Assembly (NCBI GenBank): GCA_903847495.1
Contig: CAINDT010000225.1
Coordinates: 1 to 7,751, forward strand
From: an uncultured Actinomycetes bacterium
GTDB taxonomy: Bacteria > Actinomycetota > Thermoleophilia > Gaiellales > F1-60-MAGs149
Length of the DNA: 7,751 nt
Direction: 5' to 3'
Under the pieces are notes generated by a model. That model had not been told where the DNA came from and ran no database searches. It saw nothing but the letters and a program-made list of their open reading frames with translations. The translations under genes and the position numbers were made by a program. Of this stretch, positions 1 to 6,362 are shown piece after piece (position 1 is the first letter of the stretch; every line of letters begins with the position of its first letter).

Positions 1-513
1 CTCGATCTCCACGCCGATGCGCTCGGCGTTCTCGCGCGCCAGCGCCAGCGCGTCCACCGAAAGATCGACCGCGGTGACCGTGACGTCCGGTCGCTCATGC
101 TTGACTGCGATCGCGATCGCGCCCGAGCCGGTGCCGACATCGAGCAGCGCGCCATTCTTCGGCAGGTTGGCGAGCGCCACCTCCACGAGCGTCTCGGTCT
201 CGGAGCGCGGCATCAGCGCGCGCGCATCGGTCTTCAACACCAGCCGGTGAAAGCCGACCTCGCCGAGGATGTAGGCGACCGGCTCGAGATCGGCGCGGCG
301 GCGCAGCAGCGGACGGATCGCGTCGAGCTCGGCGGGCGTGACCGGCCGATCGTGGTGCAGGTAGAGCTCGAGACGGTCGAGCCCGAGGACGCTGCCGATC
401 AGCTTCTCGGCGTCGAGGCGCGCGGTCGGCAGTCCCTTCGCGTCGAGGTACGCCGCCGACAGCGCGACGACGTCCTTGACGTTCTTCATGCCGCCGGGCA
501 TGGCCTCAGCCAT
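1..513 (-). CDS. prmC: Release factor glutamine N5-methyltransferase PrmC (HemK), partial at left edge
   Basis: PrmC transfers a methyl group from S-adenosylmethionine to the glutamine of the GGQ motif in release factors RF1 and RF2, which raises the rate of peptide release; it acts in the cytosol. I translated the minus strand from ATG at 513 and found 171 open codons to the window edge. Visible are the N-terminal helical domain with A-R-L-D-A-E (residues 31-36), the EPVAYILGE block (77-85), PRSETE (102-107, usually PRPETE) and the SAM-binding D-V-G-T-G-S-G (125-131), followed by an acidic D150 at the end of the next strand. The catalytic NPPY motif and roughly the last 110 residues of a usual protein of about 280 lie outside the window. 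Starts at 513, 501 and 489 are all in frame. The family N-terminus fits MKNVKDV (489) well, while 513 has a GAGG 12 nt upstream and overlaps the prfA stop by 8 nt. The family call is firm and the exact start is not. Confidence 0.93.
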   Translation of the reverse strand, partial: MAEAMPGGMKNVKDVVALSAAYLDAKGLPTARLDAEKLIGSVLGLDRLELYLHHDRPVTPAELDAIRPLLRRRADLEPVAYILGEVGFHRLVLKTDARALMPRSETETLVEVALANLPKNGALLDVGTGSGAIAIAVKHERPDVTVTAVDLSVDALALARENAERIGVEIE

Positions 514-1582
514 CGGCGGAGGCGGCCTCGAGCTGCTGGCGGTTCCAGTCGGCCTGGAGCGCGGAGGTGAACGGCTCGAGCGCACCGAGCAGCACCTGGT
601 CCATGTCGTGCGACGTGAACTTGATGCGATGGTCCGTCACGCGGCTCTGCGGGAAGTTGTAGGTGCGGATCTTCTCCGAGCGCGCACCCGTGCCGATCTG
701 CGAGGTGCGCGTCGCGGCGCGCTCAGCCTCGAGGCGCTCGCGCTCGGCCTCGTAGATGCGCGCGCGCAGGATCTTCATGGCGCGCTCGCGGTTCTGCAGC
801 TGGGAGCGCTCGTCCTGGCAGGCGACCACGACGCCCGTCGGCAGGTGCGTGATGCGCACGGCCGAGTCGGTCGTGTTGACGGACTGGCCGCCCGGGCCGG
901 TCGAACGGTAGACGTCGATCTTGAGGTCCTTCTGATCGATCGTCACCTCGACCTCCTCGGCCTCCGGCAGGACGGCCACCGTGGCGGTTGAGGTGTGGAT
1001 GCGCCCCTGCGTCTCGGTGGCCGGGACGCGCTGGACGCGATGCACGCCCGACTCCCACTTGAACGCGGAGTACGCGCCGTCGCCGGTGATCTCGAAGGAG
1101 ACGTCCTTGAGACCGCCAGAGTCGGACGGGTCGCTGGTCAGCACCTGGTGCTTGAAGCCGAGGCGATCGGCGTACCCCGTCAGCATCTTGAAGAGATCGG
1201 CCGCGAACAGCGCGGCCTCCTCCCCGCCCGTGCCGCCGCGGATCTCGACGATCACGTTGCGATCGTCGGCCGGGTCGCGCTCGAGCATCGCGATGCGCAG
1301 TTCCTCTTCCAGGTCGGGCAGCTCGGCCCGTGCCGCCTCGAGCTCCTCCTGCAGGTACGCGCGCACCTCGGGGTCGGTCTCGCTCTCCAGGCCCTCGGCG
1401 GCGTCGGTGACCGTGGCGGTCGCGGTGCGCCAGCGCCGGGCCAGCTCGTTGGCCGCCTGCAGGCGGCGGTGCGTGCGGCCGACCTCGGCGAGGCGCTGAT
1501 GATCACCGAGGACGGCGGGGTCGGCGAGCTCCTGCTCGGTCTCCTCGAAGGATCTCTCGATCTGGGCGACGAGGCGTTCCAT
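506..1582 (-). CDS. prfA: Peptide chain release factor 1 (RF1)
   Basis: RF1 reads the stop codons UAA and UAG in the ribosomal A site and triggers hydrolysis of the peptidyl-tRNA. The 358-residue length is normal for the family. An N-terminal helical region (about 1-105) is followed by RGGTGGEEA (115-123), the stop-codon-reading tripeptide P-A-T (187-189) within VHRVQRVPATETQGRIHTS, and the catalytic G-P-G-G-Q-S-V-N (229-236) with GGQ at 231-233. PAT, rather than the SPF tripeptide, identifies RF1 and not RF2. The gene lies 39 bp behind the DUF1385 gene and overlaps the probable prmC start, so it is very likely co-transcribed with both. No convincing Shine-Dalgarno sequence precedes the ATG, so initiation may depend on coupling or an unstructured start. 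The N-terminus MERLVAQIE aligns with the usual family start. Nothing is truncated and no key residue is missing. Confidence 0.97.
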   Translation of the reverse strand: MERLVAQIERSFEETEQELADPAVLGDHQRLAEVGRTHRRLQAANELARRWRTATATVTDAAEGLESETDPEVRAYLQEELEAARAELPDLEEELRIAMLERDPADDRNVIVEIRGGTGGEEAALFAADLFKMLTGYADRLGFKHQVLTSDPSDSGGLKDVSFEITGDGAYSAFKWESGVHRVQRVPATETQGRIHTSTATVAVLPEAEEVEVTIDQKDLKIDVYRSTGPGGQSVNTTDSAVRITHLPTGVVVACQDERSQLQNRERAMKILRARIYEAERERLEAERAATRTSQIGTGARSEKIRTYNFPQSRVTDHRIKFTSHDMDQVLLGALEPFTSALQADWNRQQLEAASADG

Positions 1583-1621
1583 GGTCTGCAGGGTACGCGG
1601 GAGCGCGGGCGCGCCGCGTCG

Positions 1622-2560
1622 TCAGGCCATCACGTCGACGGGAGCCTCGGCGCGGCGCTCGCGATTGAACGCCTCCCGCTCGAGGACGGCGTCGAGCGCG
1701 GCGACCGCGACCTCAAGGTGCTCGGTGTCGGCCGGACGGGTCGTCAGGCGCTGCAGCAGCAGGCCGGGCCAGAGCACGGCGTGGATGATCGGGTTGTGCC
1801 CGTAGCGGCCCGCCAGGCGGATCACCTCGTAGGCAATGCCCGCGATCACGGGCACGAGCACGATGCGCGACACGATCAGGAGCCACAGGTCGGGGCGGCC
1901 GACGAAGGCGAAGACGACGATCGCGATCACCATCACCCACAGCAGGAACGCGGTGCCGCAGCGCAGGTGAATGCGCGAGTGGTTGGCTGCCGCCGCGGCG
2001 GTGCGCGGCTCGCCGGCCTCGAGCGCATTGATCGCCATGTGCTCGGCGGCGTGGTACGCGAAGACGCGCCGCAGGTCGGGCAGCAGCGTCAGAAACAGCA
2101 GGTAGCCGATAAACAGGCCGACGCGAATCACGCCTTCCGCGACGACGAACAGCACGGTGTCGTCGATCGGCAGGAAGTTCGCGACGACGCTGGGTACCAC
2201 CTTGAAGAACACGATGCTGAAGACCACCGCCATCGCGAGCGCGATGATGATCTCCTTGCGGCCGAGCTCCTCCTCCGCCTCGCCGTCACCCCCCTCTTCA
2301 CCCTCGTGCCCGTGGTCGCTCGCCGACAGGCGCGCCGCCAGCGACAGCGCCTTCATGCCGATTACGAGCGATTCGCCGAGCGCCACCACACCGCGCACGA
2401 CGGGCCAGCGCAGGACGGGCGAGCGCAGCGCGACCGAGCGCTGGTCCTCCACGACGGTCGTGATGCGGCCGTCAGGACGACGGACCGCGACGGCCCACGC
2501 CGACGGCGTGCGCATCATCACGCCCTCGACGACGGCCTGCCCACCAACGGACTGGCTCAT
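1622..2560 (-). CDS. DUF1385 family membrane protein (YqhQ-like)
   Basis: This 312-residue protein belongs to the DUF1385/YqhQ family of integral membrane proteins, whose biochemical role is not established. Family hallmarks are the N-terminal GGQAVVEGVMMR (6-17), RVFAYHAAEH (165-174), IHLRCGTAFLL (197-207) and SRIVLVPVIAGIAYEVIR (231-248), with PGLLLQRLTT (265-274) near the end. Hydrophobic segments lie at about 103-126, 135-160, 203-221 and 225-246. A linker at 81-100 is unusually acidic and carries two histidines. The invariant-looking histidines and cysteine (H170, H174, H198, C201) could bind metal, but that is only a guess. A GGGAG sits 6 nt before the ATG and supports this start. The gene starts 19 bp after rpmE and precedes prfA, an order seen in many Actinomycetota and Bacillota, so it probably travels with the translation operon without a proven mechanistic link. 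Confidence 0.9.
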   Translation of the reverse strand: MSQSVGGQAVVEGVMMRTPSAWAVAVRRPDGRITTVVEDQRSVALRSPVLRWPVVRGVVALGESLVIGMKALSLAARLSASDHGHEGEEGGDGEAEEELGRKEIIIALAMAVVFSIVFFKVVPSVVANFLPIDDTVLFVVAEGVIRVGLFIGYLLFLTLLPDLRRVFAYHAAEHMAINALEAGEPRTAAAAANHSRIHLRCGTAFLLWVMVIAIVVFAFVGRPDLWLLIVSRIVLVPVIAGIAYEVIRLAGRYGHNPIIHAVLWPGLLLQRLTTRPADTEHLEVAVAALDAVLEREAFNRERRAEAPVDVMA

Positions 2561-2579
2561 CGTCCGCTCCCGGACCCGA

Positions 2580-2786
2580 CTAGGACGAGGCCTTGGCGCG
2601 GCGCTTGTTGAAGCGCTCCACGCGACCGCCGACGTCGATCAGCTTCTGCGTGCCCGTGTAGAACGGATGGCAGGCCGAGCAGAGCTCGACGCTGTAGTCG
2701 CCCTTCGTCGAACGGGTCTCGAACGAGTTCCCGCAGGAACACGTGATCGTCACGACGGGGTAATCGGGGTGCGTGTCGGCCTTCAT
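2580..2786 (-). CDS. rpmE: 50S ribosomal protein bL31, zinc-binding type
   Basis: bL31 is a small protein of the large ribosomal subunit that helps form the bridge between subunits near the central protuberance. The 68-residue product starts MKADTHPDYP and carries four zinc-ligand cysteines, C16-S-C18 and C36-S-A-C39, so it is the C+ (zinc-containing) form and not the zinc-free paralogue used in zinc starvation. The closing HPFYTGTQ...GRVERFNKR is typical. The frame stays open upstream to 2927, but those extra codons do not resemble bL31 and cross the divergent promoter region, so I chose ATG at 2786. There is no Shine-Dalgarno sequence before it. A TACGGT element 8 nt upstream suggests a leaderless mRNA. 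It is the first gene of the minus-strand operon with the DUF1385 gene, prfA and prmC. Confidence 0.96.
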   Translation of the reverse strand: MKADTHPDYPVVTITCSCGNSFETRSTKGDYSVELCSACHPFYTGTQKLIDVGGRVERFNKRRAKASS

Positions 2787-2794
2787 CGCGCGGC

Positions 2795-2800
2795 ACCGTA
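2795..2800 (-). promoter_or_regulatory. Candidate -10 element of a leaderless rpmE promoter
   Basis: On the minus strand TACGGT (TAnnnT form) ends 8 nt before the rpmE ATG. Transcription starting 7-9 nt beyond a -10 would begin at or next to the ATG, which fits the absence of a Shine-Dalgarno sequence there. I see no good -35 at the right distance, so this is tentative. Confidence 0.27.
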
Positions 2801-2860
2801 GCACGAGGTTCGCTGCGGGCACGCCGTACCTCCGCGCGCGCAATGCGTGGTGGCATGCTC

Positions 2861-2889
2861 TTGACATCTCTGCTGGCAGATGGTTTGCT
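2861..2889 (+). promoter_or_regulatory. Candidate sigma-70-type promoter of the permease operon
   Basis: A perfect TTGACA (-35) at 2861-2866 is followed after 17 nt by TTTGCT at 2884-2889. The TGG directly before that hexamer gives an extended -10 (TGn). The -10 hexamer itself is weak. The expected transcription start is near 2896, which leaves a leader of about 20 nt with a strong ribosome binding site. It reads into the permease, away from rpmE. Confidence 0.5.
2869..2880. repeat. Palindrome TCTGC-N2-GCAGA, possible operator
   Basis: The 12-bp element TCTGCTGGCAGA has perfect 5-bp arms. It lies wholly inside the spacer between the candidate -35 and -10 of the permease promoter. A second pair, CATCT (2865-2869) and AGATG (2878-2882), surrounds it. 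A protein bound here would block RNA polymerase, so it is a good candidate repressor site. The regulator is unknown. Confidence 0.4.
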
Positions 2890-2915
2890 CGCCACACCAT
2901 TAGACAGGAGGGGTC

Positions 2916-4406
2916 GTGTCTTCGCATCCATCGGGTGAGAGATTCACCGTAGAACTTGAGAAGGGCACCAACTGGTGGGGCGCCTTCGTGATTGGCCTAG
3001 CGGGGACGATCCTCGTGATCGGCCTCGCGGGCTATGCCCTGCTGGCACTCGGCGGCGTGGCGATCACGCTGTTCATCGTGCTCACGCTGGTCGGCGTGTT
3101 TCTCTGCTTCTGTCTGGCCGAACTCGCGGCCGCCTTCCCCGATCGCGCCGGCGGGTTGCCGTCGTACGCGTTCGAGACCTTTAAGCCCTGGGGCAACTCC
3201 GCCTCCGAACACATCGGCGGACTCAGTTCGTGGGCGTACTGGCTCGGCTGGTTCACCGTGGCGCCGATCAACGCGTACCTCGCGGCGCTCTACATCACCG
3301 ACCTGTTCGGGATCCCGCTCGGCTCGACGTACGGACCGATCTCCGACAAGTTCGGATCGGCCTGGTCGGTCGGCGTGCTCGTGACCGCGGCGGTGATTCT
3401 GCTCGTGGTCTTCATCCCGGGCTGGCTCGGCATCCGCCTCGGCGCGACGTTCGCGACCGTGCTTGGCATCGGCTCGATCATCCCGCTCGTGCTGATCATC
3501 ATCCTGCCGGTCTTCAACCCGTCCACCATTGACTTCGGCAACGTGCAGTTGACAACGCTGCCCGAGGGCGTCACCGGCTCGTGGCAGCTGATCGTCGGCT
3601 GGGCCTTCATCTTCGTCTGGACGGTCTGGGCGATGGAGGCGGCGGCGTGCTACATCGGCGAGTGCCGGGAGCCCGCCCGCGACGCCAAGATCGCGATGAC
3701 GGCCGAGGGCCTGTTCGGCCTGTTCGTCTACATCACCCTGCCGCTGATGCTCCTTGCCGTGCTCGGCACTGCCGGGTTCGCCGAGCTCGGCTCGGGCGAC
3801 GCGAACGTCGTGTTCCTCGGCTACGTCGACAAGATCTTCGGCGCCAACGAGTTCTGGCGCTGGTTCGTCGGCCTCGCGCTCGTAGCGGCCCTGCTCCTGT
3901 CCGTGCTCAACGCCCTGATCGGCGCGTCGCGCGGCCTCTGGCAGAACTCGGTCGACGGCGTGCTGCCGAAGATCTTCGGCAAGACCAACAAGCACGGCTC
4001 TCCCAGCACCGCGATCATCCTGTCGCTCATCGCCTCGCTGCTCGTGCTGCTGGTCGGCTCGCCGCTGCAGATCTACGTGTTCTCGAACATGGGCTACCTG
4101 TTCGCCCTGTCGGTCGCGATGATCGGATTCGGTGTATTCCGCTACAAGCGGGACGACTTCCCCCGTCCGGTCAAGATGCCGAAGATCATGGCGCCCATCG
4201 CCATCCTGTTCGGCGTCGGCGGCCTCCTGCTGTGGGCGATCGGCGGCTACTTCGCCGCGGACTACGCCGTCGGCGAGGGCTACCGTTGGCTGTTCTGGGT
4301 CGGCCTGATCCTGCTCGCCCTCTACGTGCCGCTGCATCTCTGGCGCCGCGTCGAGGACAAGCGTCATGGCCAGCCCACCCCGCACCACGTGGATCATCCC
4401 CACTGA
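2916..4406 (+). CDS. APC-family amino acid/amine permease
   Basis: This is a 496-residue integral membrane transporter of the amino acid-polyamine-organocation superfamily, which typically couples uptake of amino acids or amines to an ion gradient or exchange. Twelve hydrophobic segments can be counted, at about 20-43, 45-70, 104-130, 148-170, 178-200, 223-247, 264-288, 312-338, 364-382, 386-408, 424-445 and 457-475. Family marks are the AELAAAFP(D)RAGGLPSY loop after helix 2, the GECREPARDAKIAM segment after helix 6, and GASRGLWQNSVDGVLPKIF after helix 8. The GTG start at 2916 is fixed by AGGAGG at 2906-2911, 4 nt upstream. The C-terminal tail is polar and carries five histidines in the last 13 residues. 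The USP-like gene follows after 14 bp and a type III GS-family ligase after that, which suggests that the cargo is a nitrogen compound such as an amine, glutamate or an amino acid. The substrate cannot be read from the sequence. Confidence 0.9.
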   Translation: MSSHPSGERFTVELEKGTNWWGAFVIGLAGTILVIGLAGYALLALGGVAITLFIVLTLVGVFLCFCLAELAAAFPDRAGGLPSYAFETFKPWGNSASEHIGGLSSWAYWLGWFTVAPINAYLAALYITDLFGIPLGSTYGPISDKFGSAWSVGVLVTAAVILLVVFIPGWLGIRLGATFATVLGIGSIIPLVLIIILPVFNPSTIDFGNVQLTTLPEGVTGSWQLIVGWAFIFVWTVWAMEAAACYIGECREPARDAKIAMTAEGLFGLFVYITLPLMLLAVLGTAGFAELGSGDANVVFLGYVDKIFGANEFWRWFVGLALVAALLLSVLNALIGASRGLWQNSVDGVLPKIFGKTNKHGSPSTAIILSLIASLLVLLVGSPLQIYVFSNMGYLFALSVAMIGFGVFRYKRDDFPRPVKMPKIMAPIAILFGVGGLLLWAIGGYFAADYAVGEGYRWLFWVGLILLALYVPLHLWRRVEDKRHGQPTPHHVDHPH

Positions 4407-4420
4407 TTCGCTGAGCTGAC

Positions 4421-4927
4421 ATGCCGCTACTCCCACGCCGCCGCAAGCGCAACTGGGACGAGCAACCGGTCGAACCCTGCGAGGTCATGCTCGCCGGGGA
4501 CGGTCGGCGGAGGTTCTCGAAGAGGGCGATCGCCAAGGCGGTCGCCCTCTCCCCTTCCGGGCCCGTCACGGTCGTCACGATCGCCCGTATTCACGGCACG
4601 CAGTTCGGGCTGCCCAATCCCGGCCTGATGCCGACGAAGCAGGAGATGAAGGCGCGCCACGACTGGGTCGGCAAGGGTGTCGACGCGATCCTGGCGGCAG
4701 GTGCCGAGGCCGACGGGCAGGTCGCCGTGACGCGCAAGACGACCAAGACGCTGGCGCGGATCGCCCGCACGCGCGCGGTCAAGACGATCGTGATCGACGA
4801 GACGCCGTACACCGGCTGGCGGCGCTTCGTCGAGGGCGATGTGGGCACCGAACTCGCCAAGCGGCTGCGGGCCGATGGCGTCGAGGTGATCGTGATCCCG
4901 TACGACCCGAACGACCCCAAGCCGTAG
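4421..4927 (+). CDS. Diverged universal stress protein-like (UspA-fold) protein
   Basis: This 168-residue soluble alpha/beta protein most resembles the universal stress family, though distantly. E21-V-M-L-A-G-D-G (21-28) plus the next helix FSKRAIAKAVAL corresponds to the usual first strand, nucleotide loop and helix. GPVTVVTIA (47-55) matches the second strand. VKTIVIDE (120-127) and GVEVIVIPYD (153-162) match the last two strands. The usual ATP loop G-x2-G-x9-G-[ST] is degraded: the same place reads T-G-W-R-R-F-V-E-G-D-V-G-T (131-143). The first 20 residues are a basic extension before the fold. The ATG at 4421 has only a weak TGAG upstream, so translation is probably coupled to the permease that ends 14 bp before. 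USP-domain proteins are often encoded beside transporters and are thought to regulate them; a similar role here is inference. Codon use matches its neighbours. Confidence 0.6.
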   Translation: MPLLPRRRKRNWDEQPVEPCEVMLAGDGRRRFSKRAIAKAVALSPSGPVTVVTIARIHGTQFGLPNPGLMPTKQEMKARHDWVGKGVDAILAAGAEADGQVAVTRKTTKTLARIARTRAVKTIVIDETPYTGWRRFVEGDVGTELAKRLRADGVEVIVIPYDPNDPKP

Positions 4928-4938
4928 CAATCCGACAC

Positions 4939-4967
4939 TTCCCAACCATTAAAGGTTCGATTAGCAT
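4939..4967 (+). promoter_or_regulatory. Candidate promoter before the ligase gene
   Basis: TTCCCA (4939-4944, four matches to TTGACA) is separated by 17 nt from TAGCAT (4962-4967, four matches to TATAAT). The stretch is clearly more AT-rich than its surroundings, as expected of a promoter. It would let the ligase be transcribed separately from the permease-USP pair. No terminator is visible in this gap, so read-through from the permease promoter is also likely. Confidence 0.42.
4944..4957. repeat. AT-rich imperfect palindrome, possible operator
   Basis: AACCATTAAAGGTT reads the same on both strands except at its fifth and tenth bases (AACC arms with a TTAA core). It lies in the spacer of the candidate ligase promoter, the position where a repressor would interfere with polymerase. 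Its sequence differs from the palindrome before the permease, so the two sites need not share a regulator. Confidence 0.35.
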
Positions 4968-4987
4968 GCCTTTCACCACGCGCAACT

Positions 4988-4994
4988 GGAGGAG
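4988..4994 (+). promoter_or_regulatory. Ribosome binding site that favours the GTG start of the ligase
   Basis: GGAGGAG directly abuts an ATG at 4995, which is too close for normal initiation, and lies 6 nt before an in-frame GTG at 5001, which is ideal spacing. The GTG is therefore the more likely start. Confidence 0.6.
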
Positions 4995-5000
4995 ATGACC

Positions 5001-6362
5001 GTGGCACAGCCCAAGAACAAGGAAGAGGCCCGTCGCCGAGCGAAGGCCGACGGCATCGAGTTCTTCTTCGCCCAGTTCGTCGACATGCACGGCAAGCCGA
5101 GCGCCAAGCTCGTCCCCGCCGAGCGCATCGACATGCTGTTCGACGATGGCGCAGGCTTCGCCGGGTTCGCGGCCGGCCCGATCGGCCAGACGCCCGCGTC
5201 GCCCGACATCGCCGCGATCCCCGACCCCGAGTCCTACACCCCGGTGCCGTTCAAGCCGGGCCTGGCGCGCTTCGCCTGCGACATCACGATCGACGGCGAC
5301 CCGTGGAATTTCTGCCCGCGCACGATCCTCAAGAACGCCAATGCGCGCGCCGCGAAGATGGGCTACCGCCTGAAGATGGGCATGGAGCTCGAGTTCTTCC
5401 TGCTCAAGGAGCGCGACGGGAAGATCGTCCTCGCGGACGACCTCGATACGCTCGACCAGCCCTGTTACGACATGAAGGGCATCACGCGCTCGTACGACTT
5501 CATCTCGCAGCTGTCGAAGAACCTCAACGGCCTCGGCTGGGGCAACTACGCCAATGACCACGAGGATGCCAACGGCCAGTTCGAGCTGAACTTCGAGTAC
5601 GACGACGCCCTCAAGACGGCCGACAAGGCGATCTTCTTCCGCTACATGGTCCACGCCATGGCGCAGGAGCGCGGTCTGCTGACAACCTTCATGCCGAAGC
5701 CGTTCTCGAACCTGACCGGCAACGGCGGGCACCTCCATATCTCGCTGTGGGACCCGACCGGCAAGAAGAACCTGTTCGAGGACAAGAAGGATCCGCGCGG
5801 GCTCGGCCTGTCGAAGCTCGCCTACCAGTTCCTCGGCGGCATCATCGACAACTCAGAGGGCCTCAGCGCGATCCTCGCGCCGACGGTCAACTCGTACAAG
5901 CGCATCGGCGTTGGCGCGCCGACCTCGGGCGCGACGTGGGCCCCGGCCTACGCCACGTACGGCATGAACAACCGTACGCAGTCGATCCGCATCCCCGCAC
6001 CAGGACGCATCGAGATCCGCTCGACGGACGGCGCGGCCAACCCGTACCTGGCGGCGGCGGCGATCATCGGCTGCGGCCTCGACGGCGTCGCCAACAAGGC
6101 CAATCCGGGCGAGCCGAACCTCGACAACCTGTACGAGCTCACGCCCGCGCAGATCAAGCGCAAGCGCATCAAGACGCTGCCCGCCAACCTGCTCGACGCC
6201 ACGCGTGCCGCGCAGAAGAACAAGGCCCTGCGCGATTGGCTCGGCAGCATGGACGGCTGGGACTACCTGGACTACTTCGTCGAGACGAAGCAGGCCGAGT
6301 GGCAGGAGTACCACACGACCGTCAGCGACTGGGAGCTCAAGCGCTACCTGACGCTCTTCTAG
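5001..6362 (+). CDS. Type III glutamate-amine/ammonia ligase (gamma-glutamylmethylamide synthetase-like)
   Basis: This glutamine-synthetase-fold enzyme has 453 residues from GTG 5001, or 455 from ATG 4995. It would use ATP to join the gamma-carboxyl of glutamate to an amine or ammonia. Numbering from GTG, metal and substrate residues are present: E129 and E131 in GMELEFF, H187-E188 and E195 in NDHEDANGQFE, H244 and H246 in TGNGGHLHIS, R301 in NSYKR, R325 and R330 in NNRTQSIRIP, and E338 and R340 in RIEIR. KPFSNLTGNGGH fits the ATP-site signature of the family. The segment GAGFAGFA (50-57) and NDHEDANGQFELNF are typical of the type III/GMAS branch. The ammonium loop of classical GlnA, DGSS, is absent; D48-D49-G-A-G stands there. 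Y378 in NLYEL sits where GlnA of enterobacteria is adenylylated. The call to this branch is strong. Methylamine, another alkylamine or ammonia remain possible substrates. Neighbours are a permease and a flavin dehydrogenase-fold protein. Confidence 0.88.
   Translation: MAQPKNKEEARRRAKADGIEFFFAQFVDMHGKPSAKLVPAERIDMLFDDGAGFAGFAAGPIGQTPASPDIAAIPDPESYTPVPFKPGLARFACDITIDGDPWNFCPRTILKNANARAAKMGYRLKMGMELEFFLLKERDGKIVLADDLDTLDQPCYDMKGITRSYDFISQLSKNLNGLGWGNYANDHEDANGQFELNFEYDDALKTADKAIFFRYMVHAMAQERGLLTTFMPKPFSNLTGNGGHLHISLWDPTGKKNLFEDKKDPRGLGLSKLAYQFLGGIIDNSEGLSAILAPTVNSYKRIGVGAPTSGATWAPAYATYGMNNRTQSIRIPAPGRIEIRSTDGAANPYLAAAAIIGCGLDGVANKANPGEPNLDNLYELTPAQIKRKRIKTLPANLLDATRAAQKNKALRDWLGSMDGWDYLDYFVETKQAEWQEYHTTVSDWELKRYLTLF

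Noticed and set aside
102..107. PRSETE instead of PRPETE in PrmC as a functional loss
   Set aside because: The glutamates and the SAM-binding motif are intact, and one P-to-S change in this loop is not evidence of inactivation. The numbers here are residue positions within PrmC.
1583..1621. GC-rich palindrome GGCGCGCC in the gap between the DUF1385 gene and prfA as a regulatory site
   Set aside because: An 8-bp GC palindrome is expected by chance in this composition, and nothing else in the gap supports a promoter or terminator.
995..2611. A 538-codon open frame on the plus strand across prfA and the DUF1385 gene
   Set aside because: It is antisense to two clearly recognised genes. Its product is rich in R, H, D and G with no family resemblance, as expected of a shadow frame in GC-rich DNA.
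2787..2927. N-terminal extension of rpmE up to 2927 on the minus strand
   Set aside because: The extra residues do not match bL31, and they would overlap the divergent promoter and the permease start.
2997..4436. A 479-codon open frame on the minus strand across the permease
   Set aside because: The product is a low-complexity, charged mirror of the permease codons with no fold-like pattern. The permease frame has 12 membrane segments and a strong ribosome binding site.
4779..5738. A 319-codon minus-strand frame across the ligase start
   Set aside because: It is antisense to the conserved GS-family gene and also crosses the gap and the USP-like gene. No motif was recognised.
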